The notes: a model not told the origin generated them from the letters alone. A DNA stretch of 64,000 bases from Larkinella terrae (GCF_009668025.1 NZ_WJXZ01000005.1:62001-126000); one strand, 5' to 3'. Counted from the stretch's first letter, positions 25,329-33,746 are shown. Made by a program: numbers and translations.

Positions 25329-28196
25329 ATGTCCCCAATAGAACCCCTCGAACGCCAACTTATCCTTGAACGGGAAGCTCGTCGGCAGGCTGAGGCTAGT
25401 TTGGAAGAGAAAATCCGTCAACTTGATGAGGCTACCGAAGCGCTGCGTCTACGCACGGAGACCGGTTCTCAGGAATGGGAGAGCCAGATCAACGAGCTGA
25501 AAAAAAGCGAGCGGCATTACCGCCACGTGGTTGAATCGGTGCCGGATATCATCTTTAAAACCACAATCGACGGTTTTTTTACGTTTGTCAATCCGGTTGT
25601 CGAGCAGTGTCTGGGCTACAGCGAAAATGAAATAATCGGTCTGCATTTTATCAATCTGGTGCTACCGGCCTGGCGGTCAACGATGGTCGAGTTTTACCAG
25701 AAAGTGATTCGTACCCGGCAACGAAGTTCGTACATTGAGTTTCCGGTAAAGGCAAAAGACGGGCGAACCGTTTGGATCGGCCAGACGCTGCGGATCATTG
25801 AAGGCGATGGCACTGTGCCTGAATTGGTGGCGGTGGCCCGGGATATTACGGCCCGAATTGCCAACGAAGACACGCTGCGGACGACGCAAACGCGGTTTGC
25901 CTGCCTGATTACCAATCTGCAAACCGGGGTTTTGGTTGAAGACGAAAACCGTAAGATTATCTTAGCCAATCAGTTATACTGCGACCTGTTTGGTATTTCC
26001 CAAAAGCCCGACGATTTGGTTGGCCAGGATTATCTGGAATATGCCAACCCGTCGGAAGCGCTGCTGACCAATCCGGATCAGTTTCGCGAACAGATGGAAA
26101 ATGCCCTCGAACAAAAAGATACGATCGTCAATGAGGTCGTTGGCATGGTTGATGGACGGGTTCTGGAACGGAGCTACATTCCCATCTTTCTGGAAGGAAA
26201 ATACCTTGGACACCTGTGGCAGTATACCGACATCACGGAGAAATTCCGGGCGAATGAGAAGATTCGCAAAAGCGAAGAGAAATACCGGGGCATCATGAAC
26301 CGGATGGAACTCGGTTTGCTCGAAGTGGATAACAATCAGTTAATCCGGCAGGCCTACGACCGGTTTTGCCAGATGGTGGGTTATTCCGAGGAAGAACTGA
26401 TCGGTCAGCGCGCCGATGAATTGCTGGTGCCGCAGGAATATACGGATTTTTTGAGCAAACAGCAGCGGTTCCGGAATGCGGGCGGTGCCAACTCGTACGA
26501 GATCCAACTGAAGCGCAAAGACGGAAAACGAATCTGGGTGATCATTAGTGGTGCGCCGATACTCGACGAGCGGGGGCAGGTCGTTGGATCGATGGGGATT
26601 CATTATGACATCACCGAGCGGAAGGAACTGGAACACGAACTGGCTCAGGCCAAGCTGGTTGCCGAATCGGCGCAGCACACCGAAAAGCAGTTTCTGGCCA
26701 ACATGAGCCACGAAATCCGGACGCCCCTGAATGCGATCCTGGGCTTTTCGAACCTGATCGGATCGACGGCGCTGAATGCGGAACAGAAAGAATTTGTTGA
26801 ATACATCCGAACGGCGGGCAAGAACCTGCTGACGATTGTCAACGACATTCTCGATATTTCAAAAATTGAAGCCGGAATGCTGCCGTTAGAAAGCATTCCG
26901 TTCAGTGTCAGTTCGTTGGCGGATTCGATCCGTACCATGATGGATGGTACGGCAAGCGATAAAAACCTGCGACTGACGGTCAAAACCGACCCTGATTTGC
27001 CAGCGGTGGTGCTGGGTGATCCAACCCGGCTCACGCAGATTTTACTGAATCTGCTGAGCAACGCCATCAAATTTACCAAACACGGGGGTGTCGATGTTCG
27101 TATCGAGAAAAAGGAAGAAAAGAACGATTTCGTGCGCATTCGATTTACCGTAGCAGATACGGGAATCGGGATGGAAGCGGATATTCTTCCGTTCATTTTT
27201 GAGCGGTTCCGGCAGGCCAGTGACTTTACGACCCGCTACTATGGCGGCACCGGTTTGGGGCTGAACATCGTAAAATCCCTGACGGAAATGCAGGGCGGCT
27301 GGATCAGGGTAAAAAGTAAAACCGGTGAAGGGTCGACGTTTACGCTGGAAATTCCGTACAAAGTGGCTCCGCATCAGGCCGATCATGAAATTGACCTGAG
27401 CACGGACGCTGCGGGGCACGCCGGCCGGGAGGTAAATATTCTGGTGGTGGAAGACAATGTGATGAATCAAAAACTGGCACTTCAGGTATTGAACCGCCTG
27501 GGATACACGGCACAGGTAGCCGAAAACGGCCAGATTGCGCTCGACATCTTGCAGAAAGAAGAAGTCGATCTGGTGCTGATGGATATTCAAATGCCCGTTA
27601 TGGACGGTTATACGACGACGAATCACATCCGAACGACCTTGAAAAGCCGGGTACCGATTATTGCGATGACCGCCCATGCGCTGGCAAATGAGCGGGAACA
27701 ATGTTTGCAGGCCGGCATGAATGATTTTATCCCAAAACCGTTTCAGATCGAAGAACTACAACGAATTATGCGTAAATATTTACCGACGGCGACGGCCAAA
27801 AACCCGACTCAAAATTCGTATTCACCCCCCAAAGCCAGCTTTACGGTTGAGCCACTTCTGGAAGCTGTAGGAAGTGATATGGATTTCGCGGTTGAAATGA
27901 TGACGTTATTTATGCACCAGACTCCCGCTGAAATTCAGCAGTTGCAACAGGCTGTGGAAGACGGCGATTTGGCGGGCGTTAAACGGTTGATTCACACTCA
28001 GAAAGCCGTCATTCAAACGTTTGGGCTAAACGAAGCTGCCCGACTCATTACCACCTCGGAAGCGATGATTGCCGACAAGAAGCCGATGGCCGAAATTGTC
28101 CCCCTGATCGAACAATATATTCAGGTCCTGCAATCCGAACTGCCGGTAATTCAATCGGTTCTGAATGCGGTTTTAAATGGCGATAACCTGGGCTGA
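25329..28196 (+). CDS. Hybrid sensor histidine kinase: 3 PAS, HisKA, HATPase, receiver, HPt
   Basis: 955 residues, no membrane segment, so it is a cytoplasmic sensor. N-terminal coiled coil (about 8-60), three PAS domains (about 62-180, 185-300, 310-435; VVESVPDIIFKTTIDGFF, CLITNLQTGVLVEDENR, GIMNRMELGLLEVDNNQ). HisKA with FLANMSHEIRTPLNA (His about 461), HATPase (LLNLLSNAIKFT, DTGIGM, GGTGLGLNI). Receiver (VVEDNVMNQ, LVLMDIQMPVMDG with Asp about 751, FIPKPF) and an HPt domain with His in LIHTQKAV (about 888). All phosphorelay residues are present. No partner gene is adjacent. Confidence 0.93.
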   Translation: MSPIEPLERQLILEREARRQAEASLEEKIRQLDEATEALRLRTETGSQEWESQINELKKSERHYRHVVESVPDIIFKTTIDGFFTFVNPVVEQCLGYSENEIIGLHFINLVLPAWRSTMVEFYQKVIRTRQRSSYIEFPVKAKDGRTVWIGQTLRIIEGDGTVPELVAVARDITARIANEDTLRTTQTRFACLITNLQTGVLVEDENRKIILANQLYCDLFGISQKPDDLVGQDYLEYANPSEALLTNPDQFREQMENALEQKDTIVNEVVGMVDGRVLERSYIPIFLEGKYLGHLWQYTDITEKFRANEKIRKSEEKYRGIMNRMELGLLEVDNNQLIRQAYDRFCQMVGYSEEELIGQRADELLVPQEYTDFLSKQQRFRNAGGANSYEIQLKRKDGKRIWVIISGAPILDERGQVVGSMGIHYDITERKELEHELAQAKLVAESAQHTEKQFLANMSHEIRTPLNAILGFSNLIGSTALNAEQKEFVEYIRTAGKNLLTIVNDILDISKIEAGMLPLESIPFSVSSLADSIRTMMDGTASDKNLRLTVKTDPDLPAVVLGDPTRLTQILLNLLSNAIKFTKHGGVDVRIEKKEEKNDFVRIRFTVADTGIGMEADILPFIFERFRQASDFTTRYYGGTGLGLNIVKSLTEMQGGWIRVKSKTGEGSTFTLEIPYKVAPHQADHEIDLSTDAAGHAGREVNILVVEDNVMNQKLALQVLNRLGYTAQVAENGQIALDILQKEEVDLVLMDIQMPVMDGYTTTNHIRTTLKSRVPIIAMTAHALANEREQCLQAGMNDFIPKPFQIEELQRIMRKYLPTATAKNPTQNSYSPPKASFTVEPLLEAVGSDMDFAVEMMTLFMHQTPAEIQQLQQAVEDGDLAGVKRLIHTQKAVIQTFGLNEAARLITTSEAMIADKKPMAEIVPLIEQYIQVLQSELPVIQSVLNAVLNGDNLG

Positions 28197-28316
28197 TTGT
28201 TCGCCGGCGCCTGCCCGGAATTAGCGGAATCGATCGGGGCAGGCAGAAACCGACTGCGATTTATTTGTTTTATTTCCGGAACAAATTACATTCGCTTCCA
28301 CGTTTGCCCATCATCC

Positions 28317-28389
28317 GACTCCGTAGCTCAGTTGGTAGAGCAACTGACTCTTAATCAGTGGGTCGACAGTTCGAACCTGTCCGGGGTCA
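28317..28389 (+). tRNA. tRNA-Lys (anticodon CTT)
   Basis: 73 nt fold into a cloverleaf. Acceptor arm 28317-28323 (GACTCCG) pairs with 28382-28388 (CGGGGTC) and discriminator A is 28389. The D arm is GCTC/GAGC, the anticodon stem ACTGA/TCAGT has loop CTCTTAA (anticodon CTT), and the T arm is GACAG-TTCGAAC-CTGTC. CCA is not encoded. The 3' end is the likely attachment site of the accessory region that follows. Confidence 0.96.
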
Positions 28390-28407
28390 CTTCATTATCA
28401 ATGAGTT

Positions 28408-28436
28408 AGCCACTGCTTTTATGTAGTGGCTTTTTG
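28408..28436 (+). terminator. Terminator after tRNA-Lys
   Basis: AGCCACT (28408-28414) pairs with AGTGGCT (28425-28431), extended by GC/GT, followed by TTTTTG, 19 bp after the tRNA. Confidence 0.8.
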
Positions 28437-28458
28437 TTTGATACACCATTTGATACAC
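28437..28458. repeat. Direct repeats resembling integrase arm-type sites
   Basis: TTTGATACAC occurs at 28437-28446 and 28449-28458, 12 bp apart in phase. Short direct repeats of this kind just inside the tRNA end are typical of arm-type integrase binding sites in tRNA-integrated elements. The role is inferred from position and form. Confidence 0.5.
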
Positions 28459-28491
28459 AATTTAGTGAGAGTATAACGGCAAAACCTCGCC

Positions 28492-28641
28492 TTATCCCTT
28501 CCCGTTTCGGTGGTTCCTGACAATTTTTGCGATAAAATCACGCAGGGCGTCAGAGGCACTTATTTCTCTTTCTTCGCAAACGGCCATAAATTCGGATTTT
28601 AGCTTGCTGCTGAGTTTGATATTCAAACGACTGTCTTTCAT
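28492..28641 (-). CDS. Small ribbon-helix-helix DNA-binding protein
   Basis: 49 residues from the ATG at 28639-28641, beginning MKDSRLNIKLSSKLKSEFMA and ending VRNHRNGKG. The pattern beta-strand (RLNIKLS), helix (KLKSEFMAVCEE), turn (ISAS), helix (DALRDFIAKIV) is that of RHH (CopG/Arc-like) repressors. It is divergent from the gene at 28828; the shared 186-bp gap holds ACGTACGT motifs that could be its operator. Probably a regulator of the island's left end. Confidence 0.75.
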   Translation of the reverse strand: MKDSRLNIKLSSKLKSEFMAVCEEREISASDALRDFIAKIVRNHRNGKG

Positions 28642-28691
28642 TGCTTTAGTATTTGATTGATTACTACTAAAGATAGCGAAAAAAGTGCATA

Positions 28692-28729
28692 ACGTACGTA
28701 TAAATCAGGTACTTAAACGTACGTACGTT
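28692..28729. promoter_or_regulatory. ACGTACGT operator-like motifs
   Basis: ACGTACGT at 28692-28699 and the 14-bp palindrome AACGTACGTACGTT at 28716-28729 lie between the divergent RHH gene and the gene at 28828, 24 bp apart start to start. The palindromic tandem layout fits RHH repressor binding. The core GTACGTAC recurs beside the second RHH gene (37872). Function is inferred. Confidence 0.5.
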
Positions 28730-28772
28730 GAACACATCGCAATATAACACCTCTTATACGTTCGTTTAAGAG

Positions 28773-28803
28773 TTGTTAATTTACCCCATTTTCTTTATCT
28801 TTC
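28773..28803 (+). promoter_or_regulatory. Promoter for the 111-residue protein and serine recombinase
   Basis: TTG at 28773-28775 and TATCTTTC at 28796-28803, separated by 20 bp, one base off the TAnnTTTG consensus; ATG follows at 28828. Confidence 0.55.
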
Positions 28804-28827
28804 TGATGTATTCAAGCCCGTATTAAG

Positions 28828-29163
28828 ATGAAGACAAAAAAGGTTGCAGGGGTAGAAGTGCCGGCCGATCTGGACATGAACGGCTTTGAGAGTGGCAAGC
28901 ACGCCGAGCCTAATTACTCGTTTCGATTGAATCTTATCGAAGATGCCCGCGACAAGATCAACCTTTACTTTGAAAAGACGTCAGCTTTCAATCGAAAAAC
29001 AAACAGTTACGGGTTGAAGCACCGAATTGAAGGCGCTATTGGTCATCACCTGGCTAATGGTGAATTGATTGTTGCTATGATCGGCGAAGGGTATCGGTTC
29101 GAGCGCATGGGCATCAACTGCCGGTTTAATGTATCATCCCGTTCCGTAAAAGAGTTGCTTTAA
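28828..29163 (+). CDS. Unknown 111-residue protein upstream of serine recombinase
   Basis: A soluble protein of mixed charge (MKTKKVAGVEVPADLDMNGF, INLYFEKTSAFNRKTNSYGL, HRIEGAIGHHLANGELIVAM, FERMGINCRFNVSSRSVKEL). I do not recognise the family. It lies one base before the recombinase ATG and shares its promoter, so it may be an accessory or regulatory partner. The region GLKHRIEGAIGHHLANGELIVA looks helical and could be a DNA-contact or dimer segment; that is inference. Confidence 0.65.
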   Translation: MKTKKVAGVEVPADLDMNGFESGKHAEPNYSFRLNLIEDARDKINLYFEKTSAFNRKTNSYGLKHRIEGAIGHHLANGELIVAMIGEGYRFERMGINCRFNVSSRSVKELL

Positions 29164-29164
29164 C

Positions 29165-29863
29165 ATGGCGAAGAAAAACGGAGCAGAAACTGAGGGACCT
29201 CAAAAGTACGTGGCCTACCTGCGGGTTTCCACCCAGAAGCAGGGTCAGGAAGGTTTAGGGATGAAAGCCCAGGAGAAGGGCATTCTTGACTACTGCGGAG
29301 AATCATTGATTGGCAAGTTTGTCGAAGTCGAGTCCGGCGGCAAGGTCAGCCGGAAGGAATTGGTACGGGCGGTCGAACTCTGCAAAAAGAATAATGCGAA
29401 GCTGATCGCATTCCGGCTTGATCGGATTTTGCGGAGCCTGGATATATTGGTTATCCTCCGTCAGAACAAAGTCAAGTTCACGGCACTTGATTGCCTGAAC
29501 GACTCCGAGATGATCATCAATATTAAAGCCGCTTTTGCTGAAGAGGAACTTCGGAAGGTATCCGAGCGGACCCGTAACGCGCTGGCTCAAAAAAAGGCGG
29601 GCGGCAAAGTGCTGGGCAAACCCGAGAATATGAACTACGCTGCCCAGGTTAAAGGCGCTGAGGTCAACAAACAACGGGCGGGAGAAAATAAAAACAACCG
29701 TCGGGCAACCGCAATGGTAGCACAACTGCGCAGTCAGGGCAAAACCTTTGATCAGATTGCCGAGCAATTAAATAAGGATGGGTTTGTTACCTCCACTGGT
29801 AAGGAGTTCCACGCTATGCAGGTGCATCGACTTCATAAACGGGTCGAAGCAGAAAAAAAATAA
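29165..29863 (+). CDS. Small serine recombinase (resolvase/invertase family)
   Basis: 232 residues. Catalytic domain about 14-150: YLRVSTQKQ with the nucleophilic Ser (about residue 20), AKLIAFRLDRILRS (Arg pair of the active site) and AEEELRKVSERTRNALAQKK, the long E-helix. The C-terminal part (RRATAMVAQLRSQGKTFDQI) reads as a helix-turn-helix. The size fits resolvases and invertases rather than large serine integrases. It may integrate, resolve or invert part of this tRNA-linked element. Confidence 0.92.
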   Translation: MAKKNGAETEGPQKYVAYLRVSTQKQGQEGLGMKAQEKGILDYCGESLIGKFVEVESGGKVSRKELVRAVELCKKNNAKLIAFRLDRILRSLDILVILRQNKVKFTALDCLNDSEMIINIKAAFAEEELRKVSERTRNALAQKKAGGKVLGKPENMNYAAQVKGAEVNKQRAGENKNNRRATAMVAQLRSQGKTFDQIAEQLNKDGFVTSTGKEFHAMQVHRLHKRVEAEKK

Positions 29864-29904
29864 TTGAGAAAACATAAGGCGACTTACTGACAAAACTGAC
29901 AAAA

Positions 29905-30738
29905 GTGTCAAATAGACCAATTACACAGCCACTGATTCTACAGCCGTGGAGTGAGGGCTTAACTGAAGGAGACGCTAGTAATACGCCTTATTTTATAATG
30001 CCTCCTAGAGTGCTATACAGGTATTTCGGTTACAAGTGGGCCCTGGAAACCATTAAGTCAGAAAAGTTATTCTTTCGCTCTCCCACTGAGTTTAATGACC
30101 CACTTGATATGAATGAGTGCCTTATCGACTTCAAATATGATAAGGAAACGTTAGCGAAATGGTATGATAGAGTTTCCGAGTTTGAAAACCTAGGGCCAAA
30201 GGAAGAGTTCGTAAAAAGTACACCTAAAAAAGGTTTTTATACCTTCGTGAAAAACCTGTTTACCGGCTTAAGGAAAAATTGCGGAGTCTGTTGTTTTACT
30301 TCAGATCCTGATAATGCTTTAATGTGGAGCCATTATACCGAATCGCACAAAGGAATTGCTCTAGGGTTTAACATTATGCCTGTAATGCAAGGGGGGCAGT
30401 TTTTTATTCAACCAGTAGATTATTTGGATCAAATAATAGCTCAAAGCTACTTTACAGGAAATGAAGAAACCTTACGACATTTAATTCTTACCAAATCTTC
30501 AATATGGAGTTATGAAAAGGAATGGCGTGTCTTTCAGTATTACCAGAATGGGCTCTTTCAATTTAATAAAGCATGTCTGAAAGAGGTTATTTTTGGGTAT
30601 CGCACCACAAGTGAAAACAAGAAAGAAGTGTTGATTGCCATTAAAAAGGGTGGTTACAGGGGAATTGCAATCAAGGAAATCGTTTTAGACAAAACCTCTT
30701 TAAAATTTAAAACTGAAGTAATCAAGCATATTAGGTAG
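29905..30738 (+). CDS. DUF2971-family protein
   Basis: 277 residues from a GTG at 29905; an ATG at 29998 (MPPRVLYRYFGYKWALETIK) would give the more usual start. DUF2971 signatures are LFFRSPTEFNDPLDMNE, GVCCFTSDPDNALMWSHYTESHKGIALGF and KSSIWSYEKEWRVFQ. The biochemical role of the family is not established; members are common in mobile elements. This gene is clearly AT-richer than its neighbours (for example TTTAATGACCCACTTGATAT), which suggests separate acquisition. Confidence 0.82.
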   Translation: MSNRPITQPLILQPWSEGLTEGDASNTPYFIMPPRVLYRYFGYKWALETIKSEKLFFRSPTEFNDPLDMNECLIDFKYDKETLAKWYDRVSEFENLGPKEEFVKSTPKKGFYTFVKNLFTGLRKNCGVCCFTSDPDNALMWSHYTESHKGIALGFNIMPVMQGGQFFIQPVDYLDQIIAQSYFTGNEETLRHLILTKSSIWSYEKEWRVFQYYQNGLFQFNKACLKEVIFGYRTTSENKKEVLIAIKKGGYRGIAIKEIVLDKTSLKFKTEVIKHIR

Positions 30739-30821
30739 CCAGCCGATTCGGGACTTTGGCCTTTTCCGTTACACTGGACTTTCTTGAAAGTACACAGCCG
30801 AATTTTTACGAATGTTCGTGA

Positions 30822-30852
30822 AAAACGCCCAGACCATCAGCCCGGGCGTTTT
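30822..30852. terminator. Terminator-like hairpin after DUF2971 gene
   Basis: AAAACGCCC (30822-30830) pairs with GGGCGTTTT (30844-30852), flanked by A and T runs, so it could stop transcription from either side. Confidence 0.75.
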
Positions 30853-30922
30853 GAATCTCAACAACAAGACTAGAATGGATGAACCAATTTAACCTTTCCT
30901 AATATAGCTGATTATCAGCAAT

Positions 30923-30955
30923 AAAAAAAGGTGTAGAGCAACAGCCCACACCTTT
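30923..30955 (-). terminator. Terminator of the minus-strand phage block
   Basis: On the minus strand AAAGGTGT (30955-30948) pairs with ACACCTTT (30935-30928), followed by TTTTAT. It lies 34 bp after the stop of the 30989-32017 gene, the last of the block. Confidence 0.78.
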
Positions 30956-30988
30956 AACGATTTAACTACCTCATAACCGTAATGCCAT

Positions 30989-32017
30989 TTATTCGTCAAT
31001 TTTGATGGTGATTCCACCGCGCTTGCTGATCATCACCAGCCCCTTCTCGAACCGGGGCATGTACTCGTAAAACTCATGCTCGATGATTTGCTTCTTTAAC
31101 TCGCCCAGCACCAGCTGCATCACCTTCGGAGCGTCATCGCCCGCCCAGGTGATCAGATCCTCCACATTGTAGTATACCCGGCGCATATTCGTTCGGGGCT
31201 TCACCAGCCAGGAACGGAACGAATAATCCAGATCATCAGTGAATAGCGCGACCATTTGCTTTTTCTCATCTGCGCCACTGGATATTGCGGATTCATACCG
31301 GCAGTCACCGTGATAACGTTCATGCAGCACGTCAAAAGGTTCAGTGAATGGTTCACGCTCTGGTAACGGGTCAAAAGTAACGGTTTCAAGCAACGTCTCG
31401 GGAGCAGGGACATTCTCCTGCATATCCACAAACCGCGCCTGGTAATCACGGCCGATCTTGATCAGATACTCTTGAAACCGCATGTCGTAAAGCACGTCGA
31501 ACGACTCGTTAACGCCCCTGTTGGTCGTCGTTACAAACCAGATCAGGTCGATGCCTGGATCATCATCGAGCGACATTAAAAAAGCGATAAACATAGCATT
31601 GACCCGAACGCCATACGAGGTGTAGGTGTACCCCAATGAGCAGTAAGACACTCCATTGCGCTTATAGACATAGTGATTTTGAGCCGTTACCATTACGCGT
31701 TCAAAGCCGAGGTACCGGTATGGGTCGGTGTCAATGGACTCCGCAAATGTTCGGCCCGAACCGGTTAGCCCTGTGTTTTCGAGCATCTGCGATAAAACGG
31801 CCCGATCTTCAGGCGCTTCTACGAAGTCTGGCAGGTCGTTGATGCCGATCCCCTCAATGATGCAATTGTCGTCAAAGATCGGCCCTTTGGCTAAAACTTC
31901 GATCAATTCGCGGGGGGTCATTCCAGCGGTATTAATAAACTCCGAAGCGCAGTAGGTGGAATGCTTCGGGTAGTCAAGGTGTACCAGCTTGACCCAATCG
32001 GGGTTAATTATGTTCAT
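30989..32017 (-). CDS. Unknown 342-residue protein, last gene of phage-like block
   Basis: I do not recognise the family. It is soluble, acidic, rich in aromatic residues (HYVYKRNGVSYCSLGYTYTS, RYHGDCRYESAISSGADEKK) and without membrane segments. It ends with a compact basic-acidic tail (ISKRGGITIKIDE). It lies 18 bp after the 96-residue gene and before a terminator, so it is the distal gene of a long minus-strand run. Phage origin is inferred from context. Confidence 0.68.
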   Translation of the reverse strand: MNIINPDWVKLVHLDYPKHSTYCASEFINTAGMTPRELIEVLAKGPIFDDNCIIEGIGINDLPDFVEAPEDRAVLSQMLENTGLTGSGRTFAESIDTDPYRYLGFERVMVTAQNHYVYKRNGVSYCSLGYTYTSYGVRVNAMFIAFLMSLDDDPGIDLIWFVTTTNRGVNESFDVLYDMRFQEYLIKIGRDYQARFVDMQENVPAPETLLETVTFDPLPEREPFTEPFDVLHERYHGDCRYESAISSGADEKKQMVALFTDDLDYSFRSWLVKPRTNMRRVYYNVEDLITWAGDDAPKVMQLVLGELKKQIIEHEFYEYMPRFEKGLVMISKRGGITIKIDE

Positions 32018-32035
32018 AGTCCTGTTGTTTATGGT

Positions 32036-32326
32036 TTACTCATCATTTGGCAGCGGCCCGAACAGCCACTGCTTACGCGCTTTGTACTTCGCATTCTTGG
32101 CTGCCAGTTGGTAGGGATAGATGTATATCCAGACCGGCCGCGTAATGCCATCCCCGTACACCCGGTACTTGCTTTTGCCTTCCAGTGACGGAATAGACAC
32201 ATGCTTATTAACCGCCGAGTTTCGGGTCAATGAAAACAGGTTGCTGTTGAGGATGCTTTCAACATCGCCCCCATAATCTGCGCCGTTTGACATGATCAAT
32301 TTACGATTTAATGGGTTGATAATCAA
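32036..32326 (-). CDS. Unknown small protein of phage-like block
   Basis: 96 residues (MIINPLNRKLIMSNGADYGG, with SIPSLEGKSKYRVYGDGITR in the middle); an internal ATG at residue 12 (MSNGADYGG) may be the true start. The middle looks like beta-strands with basic residues. Family not recognised. It is placed between the 70-residue and 342-residue genes with gaps of 12 and 18 bp. Confidence 0.55.
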   Translation of the reverse strand: MIINPLNRKLIMSNGADYGGDVESILNSNLFSLTRNSAVNKHVSIPSLEGKSKYRVYGDGITRPVWIYIYPYQLAAKNAKYKARKQWLFGPLPNDE

Positions 32327-32338
32327 AGAATAAGTCTA

Positions 32339-32551
32339 TTATTTTGCGCACTTTCGCGGACGTTTTCGGGCTTCTAATTGTTTAGCCACTTCGAGATTCC
32401 ACAGCCTGAGTGCATCTCCTTCGGGCGGGCCAAACGGGTAAGATTTGCGAAGCGTTCGGCGCAGCTCCTGCAGCCGTTTCGCGGGGTTGGCATCGATCAC
32501 CTGGCGGACAATCTTTGCGGATATCCGTCGGTAGGGTACGGCGTAGCTCAT
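32339..32551 (-). CDS. Small basic protein of phage-like block
   Basis: 70 residues, strongly basic and helical (RRISAKIVRQVIDANPAKRL, QLEARKRPRKCAK). Its ATG overlaps the stop of the 93-residue gene (ATGA type), so translation is probably coupled. It may bind nucleic acid; family unknown. Confidence 0.55.
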   Translation of the reverse strand: MSYAVPYRRISAKIVRQVIDANPAKRLQELRRTLRKSYPFGPPEGDALRLWNLEVAKQLEARKRPRKCAK

Positions 32552-32829
32552 GGTTGTTTTGCCGAGATCAGGATTCGCAGGTAAAGTAAGTCAATGCAGT
32601 GCATGGGTCGTTCGGGTTCGCTCCAGTCTTCACCGCTGTAGCTGGTGTAGAATGAATAGCCCAACGCTCGCCGTTCAATGGAAAAGTAGTGATGCTGGGT
32701 AAATGTCTCCTGCCAGATACCTAGCAGTGCGAAATAGGGCTCCGCCTGCTCGCCAACAAGTAGCGTTACCAGGTTGAAGTGCCAGCCAAAGACGACTACC
32801 TCCAGCGTAAAATTGATGCTTACGGCCAT
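32548..32829 (-). CDS. Unknown 93-residue protein of phage-like block
   Basis: It starts MAVSINFTLEVVVFGWHFNL and continues with aromatic-rich strands (FSIERRALGYSFYTSYSGED). The style is shared with the 103- and 69-residue proteins next to it and with the 167-residue protein at 58264: a beta-strand N-terminus describing short hydrophobic/aromatic repeats. No known domain. Two bases separate it from the upstream gene. Confidence 0.55.
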   Translation of the reverse strand: MAVSINFTLEVVVFGWHFNLVTLLVGEQAEPYFALLGIWQETFTQHHYFSIERRALGYSFYTSYSGEDWSEPERPMHCIDLLYLRILISAKQP

Positions 32830-32831
32830 TG

Positions 32832-33143
32832 CTATACGTCGGTTAAGGTTTTGCCAGCTTCTGACATTATCCGGCGGTATCGCCGTTTGCTCATCGGCCA
32901 GCGAAACCGGAAGAAAAGCAGCTCCAACTCGTGCATGGCATAGTCAGGATCGTGGTCGTTTTCGACTGCCAGTTGTTCGCTGAAGGAGTATTCAAAAAGG
33001 GAGCGGAAGAGGTCGAACCATCGGCAGCTACAATCCAGTTGAAGGATTCTAACCCAAAAATGCACGTGACCTTTCTCGTTTCGTCTGAGGTCGTAGCCGA
33101 ACAGCCGAATGGTAAAATCGGGTATCTGGAAGCCTGTTTTCAT
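32832..33143 (-). CDS. Unknown 103-residue protein of phage-like block
   Basis: Aromatic-rich with a basic C-terminus (FTIRLFGYDLRRNEKGHVHF, LFFRFRWPMSKRRYRRIMSE). No recognised domain, no signal peptide. Six bases separate it from the 78-residue gene, so it is part of the same transcript. Confidence 0.55.
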   Translation of the reverse strand: MKTGFQIPDFTIRLFGYDLRRNEKGHVHFWVRILQLDCSCRWFDLFRSLFEYSFSEQLAVENDHDPDYAMHELELLFFRFRWPMSKRRYRRIMSEAGKTLTDV

Positions 33144-33149
33144 GGGATG

Positions 33150-33386
33150 CTACACGCCGGTTGAAGTGGTGGCCAGGATGAGGGATTTGCCCCTCGTGCT
33201 GGTTGGATCGTACAGGTCCGCCTTAATACACGAAATGACGTCTTTTTGCTGGTTGGATTCTTCGAGCCAGACCACACCCGAACATCCGTTTTCTTCTAGT
33301 AGGCGGACGAACTCGCTTAGTTTAATATCCTCCGACACGCTTTGCTCAATTACCGATTGTAGCACTTCTGCTTTGTGCTTTTTCAT
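33150..33386 (-). CDS. Unknown 78-residue protein of phage-like block
   Basis: Starts MKKHKAEVLQSVIEQSVSED; helical N-terminal half and a C-terminal half with VVWLEESNQQKDVISCIKAD. Its ATG overlaps the stop of the 35-residue reading frame (ATGA). Family not recognised. Confidence 0.55.
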   Translation of the reverse strand: MKKHKAEVLQSVIEQSVSEDIKLSEFVRLLEENGCSGVVWLEESNQQKDVISCIKADLYDPTSTRGKSLILATTSTGV

Positions 33387-33490
33387 GGCTCGATGTGGAG
33401 TTTAAGCGGACCCTTCGCCCGAAACCAGAAGTCGTAAAACAGGATACTGACAATGTGCCAGTATTCGTCCTCGGATTTTTTACCCTTCAC
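33383..33490 (-). CDS. Tiny overlapping gene, 35 residues
   Basis: From a GTG at 33488-33490 the frame reads MKGKKSEDEYWHIVSILFYD and ends KLHIEP. Its start overlaps the stop of the 24-residue frame (GTGA) and its stop overlaps the ATG of the 78-residue gene. Coupled overlaps at both ends support reality, but it could also be the 3' part of one gene frameshifted with the previous frame. Confidence 0.4.
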   Translation of the reverse strand: MKGKKSEDEYWHIVSILFYDFWFRAKGPLKLHIEP

Positions 33491-33561
33491 CTTTTCGCCC
33501 GGATAGCAATTGAGTTAATGGCCGACCAGCGATCGTTCAGACCGAAAATGCTTTCTCCCAT
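33487..33561 (-). CDS. Tiny overlapping frame, 24 residues
   Basis: ATG at 33559-33561, MGESIFGLNDRWSAINSIAI then RAKR and stop. It overlaps the end of the 69-residue gene by 25 bp and the next frame by 4 bp. Either a leader-type peptide in a coupled chain or the N-terminal half of a gene frameshifted near 33488. Confidence 0.3.
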   Translation of the reverse strand: MGESIFGLNDRWSAINSIAIRAKR

Positions 33562-33746
33562 TGAAACGAAATCAGCCCGATGCGGGGCAAATACGGCTCA
33601 AGCCGGGGTCGGTAATTCATATCCTCGCAATCCGTTTCGATTTCGATCAGCGAGAAGTAAAGCGGGCCTAAATGGGTACTGATCCGAAAGTCGATGAAGT
33701 TCGGTAGGCAGGCATTCCAGATACGGGCGAATGTTACCTTTTCCAT
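33537..33746 (-). CDS. Unknown 69-residue protein of phage-like block
   Basis: Reads MEKVTFARIWNACLPNFIDF, then strand-like LGPLYFSLIEIETDC and RIGLISFQWEKAFSV. Its start overlaps the end of the 51-residue membrane protein gene by 13 bp. Family unknown; similar in style to the neighbouring aromatic-rich small proteins. Confidence 0.48.
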   Translation of the reverse strand: MEKVTFARIWNACLPNFIDFRISTHLGPLYFSLIEIETDCEDMNYRPRLEPYLPRIGLISFQWEKAFSV

